DNA of 5,042 nucleotides, taken from the NCBI GenBank assembly GCA_900557285.1, contig USSJ01000110.1, positions 1-5,042 on the forward strand, given 5' to 3'. Within the stretch, counting starts at the first letter, position 1. Each line of letters starts with the position of its first letter. This document shows, one piece after another, positions 1 through 5,042 of the stretch. Below the pieces are notes generated by a model. That model worked only from the letters and a program-made list of their open reading frames with translations, was not told where the DNA came from and did not search any database. The DNA comes from an uncultured Clostridia bacterium (lineage in GTDB: Bacteria > Bacillota > Clostridia > Christensenellales > Borkfalkiaceae). A program made the translations under genes and the position numbers.

Positions 1-2319
1 AGTCAGCAAGACGTTTTCTCCCTGCAAGGAAAAGAGCGACGCAAAGGGCGGCAGCTTTTTGGCAAGCGGCGGGTTCGGACGGGCGCGGTCGGAAGAAAAC
101 GGGACGGCAAAGGCGGGGGCAACATTTGCTTCGGTAGGGGCGTCGAAGAGGACGGAATACCGTACAGAATGCTTCCCGACCGCTTCGACGTCGGCGTTGA
201 CGTCTTCTTCCCAAGTATTTTTCGTGCGGATGATGGAATTTAAGAGAATGATCCCCAAATTTTTCTTATCGGTATCGCAATGGAAGTAGCGGTCGCCGTT
301 TCCGCGCAGGAGGGCAACGTTCATGCCGTTGCATTTGGCGGATATGAACCGTTTTGCCGTGATGACCCCTTTGCGTTTGCGGTGAAGGATACATTTTGGA
401 TAAATTTTGTCCGAATATTCTTTTTCGACGTTGACGGATCTGGTTCCGAATGGCATATCGCAAAAGACGTCGGAGCAGCTGTCGCAAGGGATGCTGGCGG
501 TAAGCCAGGCGTTGGCGGGTTTCCAGTCAAAAGAGACGGTGAAATCCAGGCGGCCCTCACAGGTTCGGATGTCCTGTTCGACAAGGATATCCTTCAGAGA
601 TCCTTGCAGGACGAGGTGTAAATATTTTTTGTCGGCGTGAAGGACGCGGACAGATTTCCATACGGCAGATTCGTTGTAATCTGAATAATCTTTCGCCCAA
701 GAACCGTAATAAGGATAACCGTAATAAGTGAGTTTGTTGAAAGAATTGTCCGCCTTCGAAGAGAAATCGTTGATTTTTACAAGATTGCCGCGTTCAAAAG
801 TAAGACGAAAACCACCTCCGCACACGGTATACGTATCGCTAAGAGGAATTTCGGTCGGGAGAGGTTTCGGGGCGGCCTTTACGCCCGTAAGGGAGCGTAT
901 ATCGCCCGATTTTGCGCGGATGGTGTTGTATCCGTAGGAGGGCAGGAAAAGGCGGGCGAGCAGGATGACTTCCCATGTGTTGTTGTAATCGTGCGTGCCG
1001 ATGATTTCGTAGGCGACGGGATCGCCTCTGCCGTCTTCCAGTTCAAGTTCGTGAACATTGGCACAGGGGAAGGTCAGTTTCACCGTGCGGTATTGAGAAT
1101 GCGGGCTGTCGTTGAAAAAAACGGCAACGGTATTCGTTTTCGCGTCGATATGCCTGGAAATTTCGTCGTAAACAGATTCAAGGTATGAGCGTGTGTCCCA
1201 GACGGTCGATTCGAGCAGGTCGCGTACTTTCCGATAATCTTCTTCGAACAGCCATTGCGTTGCGTGACAGCAGGCGGTAAGAAGCCTTTTCCAATGCGTA
1301 TCAAAATCAAAATCCGATCGGATGCCGATCGTTTCCGCCAGAACCTGCCAACGCTCCGCCTGTGTCAGCAGCTGATCGGCGAGCAGGCGCAAAGGTACAA
1401 AACCTTTTTCGCCGTTGATGGCAATGTTATACGATACGTCGGCGCAGTCCAGGTCGTTTTCGAAGGTGCGCAAATCGTGTTTGTAATTTTCAAGCTCGCG
1501 GCAGAATTCGGAAGGGGAGGAAAGCCGTACGGAATTTCCCGTATCGCCGTTGAACAAGGCGAGTACTTTCGGTATGTCGGCTTTGTAGACGGCGCCCTCG
1601 TTGTTTGCCTGGTTTGTGAGGAACGGGAGGGTATCGTCGCAGCCGCAGTTGACCCAGACGAGGTCTATGTCCGATTTTTCGATGCACTCGCGGGCATTTT
1701 CATACAGGTAGTTTTCCGCGTCGGCAAAAGTGCCAACGTTTTCGGTGCCTTTTTTATCGAAGGCGCTGTAATCGGAGCGGATGACAAAGACGTCGCTTCC
1801 GTCGGCGCCCTTCCATATGAAGGATGAGGGGACGCCTTTGGCGTCGAGGACGTCGTTTGGGCGGAAGACCTTATAAAAAGAGTAGCCGAACTGGCGCAGG
1901 ATCTGCGGGATCTGCGCATGGCCGAGCGCGACGTCGACTTCTTCTCCGTACACGTCGGAGATGGCATGCGGCAGAATTTCGCGGATCATGAAAAAATTGC
2001 GCAGATACGTTTCTTCGCCCACCATATTCGGGCGGATGTTGGCATAGGCGCCGATGAATTCTACTTTTTTAGAGTGCAGAAGGCGTTCGAACAAGTCTTT
2101 TTTTTCGGGATATTTATCAAACAGAAATTCCAGCTGGGAGCGATAGCAATCGAAATACCAGCGGAAACCGGGCATTTTTTCCGCAAGCTTTGCCACGGCG
2201 TCGAAGATCTGTTGGTAGCGGGCTTTGTGCCACGCCCGCGTGTGCAAGGCAGCGAGGTCACAATGTGCATACGGCAGAATGCGCAGCCGGATTCCGTCCG
2301 GAAGATGATTTTTTTCCAT
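1..2319 (-). CDS. GH38 alpha-mannosidase-like glycoside hydrolase (3' end beyond window)
   Basis: Probably a cytoplasmic retaining alpha-mannosidase releasing mannose from imported oligosaccharides; no signal peptide is visible. The frame is open for 773 codons from ATG 2319 to base 1, and C-terminal family features are still running at the edge, so the end is missing (members are usually 800-1000 residues). The start is supported by AAAGGAG seven bases upstream. GH38 signatures seen: H19-C-D21 in ILPYAHCDL (zinc-binding His and Asp of the family HxD motif); KVEFIGAY near residue 90 and GEETYLRN near 102; D129 in EVDVALGHAQIPQIL, aligning without gaps to the family DSFGHxxQLPQIL whose Asp is nucleophile and zinc ligand; RPNDVLDAKG from 153; CGCDDTLP at 225-232, a candidate acid/base region. 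The region of the usual HRG motif reads NGEKGFVP (302-309) and lacks the expected His. It lies 32 bases after the AraC gene with no terminator between, so is likely co-transcribed. Family is fairly certain; substrate is inferred. Confidence 0.9.
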   Translation of the reverse strand, partial: MEKNHLPDGIRLRILPYAHCDLAALHTRAWHKARYQQIFDAVAKLAEKMPGFRWYFDCYRSQLEFLFDKYPEKKDLFERLLHSKKVEFIGAYANIRPNMVGEETYLRNFFMIREILPHAISDVYGEEVDVALGHAQIPQILRQFGYSFYKVFRPNDVLDAKGVPSSFIWKGADGSDVFVIRSDYSAFDKKGTENVGTFADAENYLYENARECIEKSDIDLVWVNCGCDDTLPFLTNQANNEGAVYKADIPKVLALFNGDTGNSVRLSSPSEFCRELENYKHDLRTFENDLDCADVSYNIAINGEKGFVPLRLLADQLLTQAERWQVLAETIGIRSDFDFDTHWKRLLTACCHATQWLFEEDYRKVRDLLESTVWDTRSYLESVYDEISRHIDAKTNTVAVFFNDSPHSQYRTVKLTFPCANVHELELEDGRGDPVAYEIIGTHDYNNTWEVILLARLFLPSYGYNTIRAKSGDIRSLTGVKAAPKPLPTEIPLSDTYTVCGGGFRLTFERGNLVKINDFSSKADNSFNKLTYYGYPYYGSWAKDYSDYNESAVWKSVRVLHADKKYLHLVLQGSLKDILVEQDIRTCEGRLDFTVSFDWKPANAWLTASIPCDSCSDVFCDMPFGTRSVNVEKEYSDKIYPKCILHRKRKGVITAKRFISAKCNGMNVALLRGNGDRYFHCDTDKKNLGIILLNSIIRTKNTWEEDVNADVEAVGKHSVRYSVLFDAPTEANVAPAFAVPFSSDRARPNPPLAKKLPPFASLFSLQGENVLLT

Positions 2320-2351
2320 TTTTTTCTCCTTTAACCTCGGAAAAGAGGGCA

Positions 2352-3197
2352 TCAGTCTTGTTGCGGTTCGTGTTTCGCCTTGATCTGGGCAGGGGTGGCG
2401 TGATAACGTTTATAGAATTCTTTATAAAAATAGGTCTTGTTGCTGATGCCCACCGAAGCGATAATGTCGCTGATCGTGCGGTCGGTCGAGCGGAGCAGGC
2501 TGTAGGCGGAAGTAAATCTGAGATCGTTGACATAATTGGTCAGCGTGCAATTCATATATTTTTTGAATGCGCGGCTGATATAACTGCGGTTGTATGCGAG
2601 AGAATCAAGCATGTCATACAGCTCTTTTTTTGTCTTGGTAAAAGAACTGGAGGCATTGAGCAGGGAAATTAGCTGTCTCAGCCAAAGGGGGAGAGCGTTG
2701 TTGGGGGCGGGGGAGACCTTTTTGATGATCAGGCAAAGCAGGTTGCACACGAAAGAAAAGGTCAGCGCGGAGAGGTTAGGTTTGCCTGAGCCTTCGATCG
2801 TGCGGATTTCTTCTTCCAGGAAAGAGATCTCGTGGGAGTTGAGGTGAAGTTTATAAGGTTCGCTGGCGAGCAAAAAATCGCGCAGGAGAGGGGAATCCAA
2901 TGCCGTGACGGCTTTTTGGAACAGACTGTTTTTAATAAGGATATCCGTATGGATAAAGTCGTCGGAATGTTTGTTTTCAAATTTGTGCGCATCGCCCGGT
3001 CGCAGAAAGACGATGTCTCCCGAGACCAACCGTTCCGTGCGATCGTTGACGGTATGCAGAATTTCACCGCTCAGAACGTAAAAAATTTCGAAAAAGGAAT
3101 GTTCGTGGTAAATGGTTTCGATATAGTCGAGGGTCTGTACGAAAAACTCCTGATCCGGGAGAAAAAATGTTTCGTCTATGTTATGATATCCGGACAT
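2352..3197 (-). CDS. AraC/XylS-family transcriptional regulator with N-terminal cupin domain
   Basis: A 281-residue DNA-binding sugar-responsive regulator, full length for the family. Residues about 15-90 form the cupin-like ligand-binding domain: HEHSFFEIFYVLSGE (31-45) and SGDIVFLRPGDAHKF (59-73) are the typical cupin strands and His/Glu positions. The C-terminal double helix-turn-helix covers about 185-275: SYISRAFKKYMN (205-216) is the first recognition helix, and the signature RTISDIIASVGISNKTYFYK followed by EFYKRYHATPAQIK (about 239-272) is the second. The start at 3197 has AAAGAGG six bases upstream and a near-consensus promoter beyond it. It is transcribed divergently from a sugar-permease start and precedes a GH38 gene in the same direction, so it most likely regulates this locus, perhaps itself as well. 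The effector (a mannoside or other oligosaccharide) is inference. Confidence 0.95.
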   Translation of the reverse strand: MSGYHNIDETFFLPDQEFFVQTLDYIETIYHEHSFFEIFYVLSGEILHTVNDRTERLVSGDIVFLRPGDAHKFENKHSDDFIHTDILIKNSLFQKAVTALDSPLLRDFLLASEPYKLHLNSHEISFLEEEIRTIEGSGKPNLSALTFSFVCNLLCLIIKKVSPAPNNALPLWLRQLISLLNASSSFTKTKKELYDMLDSLAYNRSYISRAFKKYMNCTLTNYVNDLRFTSAYSLLRSTDRTISDIIASVGISNKTYFYKEFYKRYHATPAQIKAKHEPQQD

Positions 3198-3230
3198 GGT
3201 AAACCTCTTTAAAAATAACTCTTAATCGCA

Positions 3231-3258
3231 ATTATATCCTACTGAGCGAGAAAGTCAA
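3231..3258 (-). promoter_or_regulatory. Sigma-A promoter of the araC-like/GH38 operon
   Basis: Reading the minus strand, TTGACT (3258-3253) and TATAAT (3236-3231) are separated by 16 bases, one mismatch from the full consensus. Transcription would begin near 3224, giving a leader of about 27 bases before the regulator ATG at 3197. CACGAT lies two bases upstream of the -35 box. Confidence 0.8.
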
Positions 3259-3259
3259 T

Positions 3260-3309
3260 AATCGTGAAAAAACAGGTAAAAAAATGATACAATCGCGTAA
3301 ATACACGAT
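3260..3309. promoter_or_regulatory. Candidate AraC-type operator between divergent promoters
   Basis: ATCGTG at 3261-3266 and its reverse complement CACGAT at 3304-3309 form an inverted pair. Each sits one or two bases upstream of the -35 box of the promoter on its side. A related direct copy, AATCGCG, lies at 3291-3297, 31 bases (about three helical turns) from AATCGTG at 3260-3266. A further AATCGCA at 3224-3230 overlaps the expected start of the regulator transcript. AraC-family activators commonly bind next to the -35 box, so these are candidate half-sites; binding by the neighbouring regulator is inferred from position only. Confidence 0.5.
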
Positions 3310-3310
3310 A

Positions 3311-3338
3311 TTGAAAAGTGGTTTAGAAACGTTATAAT
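3311..3338 (+). promoter_or_regulatory. Sigma-A promoter of the rightward transporter unit
   Basis: TTGAAA (3311-3316) and TATAAT (3333-3338) are separated by 16 bases. Transcription would begin around 3345, a little over 20 bases before the ATG at 3368, with AAGGAGG (3354-3360) inside the short leader. A second AT-rich box, TATAAA at 3345-3350, lies too close to the ribosome binding site to be preferred. Confidence 0.8.
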
Positions 3339-3367
3339 TAATGCTATAAATCAAAGGAGGGAACAAG

Positions 3368-3751
3368 ATGACGCATATGACAGAAGAACCGAACGATGTG
3401 ATGGCGGAAGCGGATTTATTGCAATCGGGCGTTCCTGCGGGCGAAGAAAAGCATGTGATGCGGAAGAAAAAGAAAATCGATCCGCTGCACGTGATCTTTA
3501 TTTTGGCGTTCACCATACCGTCGGTCGTATATTTTTGTGTTTTTTACGTCTATGTGAATTTTAACTCGTTTGTCATGGCGTTTCAGACAAGGCGGCAGGG
3601 AACTTTGTACTGGACGCTGGAACATTATCGCAGTGATCGCGATTCTCGCGGCGGTGCTGATTCCTACGTTTACCAGCCTGATATCCAAGGCGAACATGTC
3701 TGCGGATCAGGCGTCGGTACGGGACATGAACACGGCGCTCTCAGCCGATGA
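3368..3751 (+). CDS. Carbohydrate ABC transporter permease, N-terminal fragment with out-of-frame tail
   Basis: The reading frame encodes 127 residues, but only about the first 87-88 look like a real protein. ATG 3368 lies seven bases after AAGGAGG (3354-3360), a strong start; M31 (base 3458), just before RKKKK, is a possible alternative because the first 30 acidic residues are unusual for the family. Residues 32-36 are basic, about 39-61 form the first membrane helix (HVIFILAFTIPSVVYFCVFY), and VNFNSFVMAFQ with YWTLEHYR (81-88) matches the stretch after helix 1 in UgpA/LplB-type sugar permeases. From residue 88 on (SDRDSRGGAD...) the translation is a polar nonsense tail read in the wrong frame of the pilin-like sequence. 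The remaining helices and the EAA loop (family length near 290-320) are absent, so this product cannot be a working permease. The family call rests on one helix and context, hence moderate confidence. Confidence 0.6.
   Translation: MTHMTEEPNDVMAEADLLQSGVPAGEEKHVMRKKKKIDPLHVIFILAFTIPSVVYFCVFYVYVNFNSFVMAFQTRRQGTLYWTLEHYRSDRDSRGGADSYVYQPDIQGEHVCGSGVGTGHEHGALSR
3611..3635 (+). other. Permease/pilin fusion junction with frame change
   Basis: Up to the WTLEHYR codons (3611-3631) the coding signal is in the frame of ATG 3368. From about 3621 it is in the frame whose codons start at multiples of three, reading NIIAVIAILAAVLIPTF, a pilin helix. The bases ATTATCGC (3624-3631) fit both parents (H-Y-R codons in one, I-I-A codons in the other), which would suit a short-homology join. 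No leader, prepilin cleavage site, ribosome binding site or ATG for the pilin exists upstream; its frame is closed by TGA at 3555-3557. Whether this is a genomic deletion or an assembly error cannot be told from the sequence. Confidence 0.65.
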
Positions 3752-5042
3752 GATTCTCAACGGCAAGCCGAACAGTGTTCTTGACGCGATGTTGCGCATG
3801 GAGGAGAACGGGTACAGTTTTGAAAACTATAAGCCGTTATCGGAAGATTGTGTGTTTGTATGGCATAAAGACACCAACCGTATCCTGCTTTTGTGCATTA
3901 CGTCGACGGATGCGGGGGTAGAATACAAAATCGAATACCCTGCGGGATACGAGGATGTAAAAGTAACGGGGGATGATATCGGGCCGAATCTTGCATTCCA
4001 GTCCCTGTATTTGATCGAAGTCGGAACGGATTCCGAAACGGTCAATCAATACCTGACGGGAAAGAGTTCGATCGTTGTCGATAAGAACGGCAATCAGGCG
4101 GCATTGACGGCGGCCTCGGACAGCAACCCTATCACCATAAACATCGGGCAGAGCGGGGAGACGGAAACGGAGATCATCGAAGAGCTTTCTACCGTTGCGG
4201 CGATCGTGAACGGCACGTTTGAAGATCCCATGCCGTTGGAAAACGTTACGATCTCGCTTCCTGCGGAAGAGATCAATCTCGGCAACACGATCTGGATCCC
4301 GATCGGCGATTCGGTCAATGCTCCGTTTGCGGGAACGGTAGAAGGTCAGACGGACGAAACGGGCGAGACGGTCATCAGCGGCATCGATTCGACGGGATAT
4401 ACCGCTTCGATGGCGAATGCTATGAAACTTGCTTCGGGGCAGATCGGCGTTCCTTACGGCTTTATCGGCGTCATGTCGGGCGGTACCGTGAAGAATGTCA
4501 CCCTGGAAGACGTACATATCGACATGAGTGATTCGGGCGTCGAAATGGGCGGCCTGATCGGTCTTGTCAACGGGAAGGAAGAAGTAACGTCCGCGCATGC
4601 GGCCGACATTCTCATTGAAAACTGCACGGTCGGATCTGCGGATGAAAATGATGATTCTGCCGTTATAGGTCAGTCGAAAGTCGGCGCGATCGTGGGTGCG
4701 ATCGAGTTGGCGGTCAGGCAGAAAATTACGATCCGCGGCTGCACGAACTATGCAGACGTAACGGCAACGTCGCAGGGTTCGAGCGTGCGTGCGGGCGGCA
4801 TTGTCGGCGCTTTTGCGGCGGCAAGCAGTTATGATATAAGTAGTGAAAAAGTGGAAGATTTTCCTTTGACCGATGATCAAATAATTGAAAATTGCAAAAA
4901 CTATGGTACGATTACCGCCAAAGATTATCCGAGCGGAATTTGCGGTCATATTTATGCCGGTTATGGAAAGGTGGAGGTTTCCTTTATTGACTGCGTCAAC
5001 CAAGGTAAAATTGTGGTAACGGGGGATGACAAACAGACAGGC
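3621..5042 (+). CDS. Type IV pilin-like protein with GLUG-like repeat region, lacking its N-terminus and running off the window
   Basis: An uninterrupted frame of 474 codons reaches the right edge. The first residues, IIAVIAILAAVLIPTFTSL then ISKANMSADQASVRDMNTAL, are the hydrophobic helix and its amphipathic continuation as in Gram-positive prepilin-like (type II secretion/type IV pilin) proteins. The normal basic leader, the G-F cleavage site and Glu5 should lie just upstream but are replaced by permease coding sequence. A globular part follows (VLDAMLRMEENGYSFENYKPL..., then a beta-rich, acidic stretch around 3950-4440), then degenerate repeats of the form GG-(I/L)-(V/I)-G and xxC-x-N-x-G-x-I from about 4450. 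The intact protein would be membrane-anchored and surface-exposed, perhaps a minor pilin or adhesin. No start codon is well supported: GTG 3633, GTG 3654 and ATG 3696 are in frame but lack ribosome binding sites, and ATG 3696 would discard the helix. It is unrelated in theme to the sugar locus on its left. Confidence 0.7.
4450..5042 (+). repeat. GLUG-like degenerate protein repeats (beta-helix type)
   Basis: The encoded protein repeats two alternating elements. Glycine turns: YGFIGVMSGGTVKNV, MGGLIGLV, VGAIVGAI, AGGIVGAF and SGICGHI. Cysteine-centred strands: ENCTVGS (Cys at 4623), RGCTNYADV (Cys at 4740), ENCKNYGTI (Cys at 4893) and IDCVNQGKI (Cys at 4992). This pattern is known from GLUG and related right-handed beta-helix surface proteins. 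The repeats are at protein level; no long DNA identity is visible between units. Confidence 0.55.

Noticed and set aside
1255..1827. Plus-strand open frame of 190 codons
   Set aside because: It lies wholly inside the GH38 gene, which is continuous on the other strand with family motifs; this frame has no recognisable domain or ribosome binding site.
1..2319. Frameshift or pseudogene in the GH38 gene
   Set aside because: All 773 codons were read in one frame without a stop, and motifs are in the expected order, so the gene is intact within the window.
2320..2351. Possible terminator or promoter between the regulator and the GH38 gene
   Set aside because: The 32-base gap holds a T-run only as read on the plus strand, no stem-loop, and no -35/-10 pair; it contains just the ribosome binding site, so an operon is the better reading.
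2190..2672. Plus-strand open frame spanning the GH38 start and the AraC 3' end
   Set aside because: It is antisense to two well-supported genes, with no ribosome binding site and no domain pattern.
3555..3635. Programmed frameshift joining permease and pilin frames
   Set aside because: No slippery heptamer, stimulatory stem or family precedent is seen, and the two parts belong to unrelated families; a recombination or assembly join is simpler.
3837..5003. Minus-strand open frame of 388 codons opposite the pilin-like gene
   Set aside because: The translation is full of Arg, Asp and His with no family pattern and no ribosome binding site. It is the antisense shadow of a codon-biased gene whose plus-strand product shows clear pilin and GLUG-like features.

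Overview
The window looks like part of a Gram-positive, Clostridia-like genome. The evidence is AAGGAGG-type ribosome binding sites, near-consensus sigma-A promoters, and protein types (an AraC/cupin regulator, a UgpA/LplB-type sugar permease, a GH38 enzyme, a pilin with a GLUG-like repeat tail) that are typical of gut Firmicutes. Genus is not resolvable from the sequence; GC content is roughly half. The 5042 bases hold two diverging transcription units around one short intergenic region.

Left, minus strand (1-3197): an AraC-family regulator (2352-3197) is followed after 32 bases by a glycoside hydrolase family 38 alpha-mannosidase-like gene (start at 2319) that runs off the left edge after 773 codons with no stop or frameshift. 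The two appear to be one operon. Centre (3198-3367): two near-consensus promoters point away from each other. Each is preceded at once by the same CACGAT word, which suggests that one regulator, probably the AraC protein itself, controls both directions.

Right, plus strand (3368-5042): the first 87-88 codons read as the start of a carbohydrate ABC transporter permease, which is what one expects opposite an AraC/glycosidase operon. At about 3614-3631 the coding content switches abruptly, with a change of frame, to a type IV pilin-like protein that lacks its leader and cleavage site. That protein continues, open to the right edge (474 codons), into a cysteine-punctuated GLUG-like repeat region. 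So the permease has no transmembrane bundle and the pilin has no start. The simplest readings are a deletion/recombination junction in the genome or an assembly chimera.

Taken together, the intact part is a candidate mannoside-utilisation locus (sensor, transporter start, intracellular mannosidase). Everything right of about 3625 is probably from a different locus. I see no RNA genes, insertion sequences, CRISPR arrays or convincing terminators.
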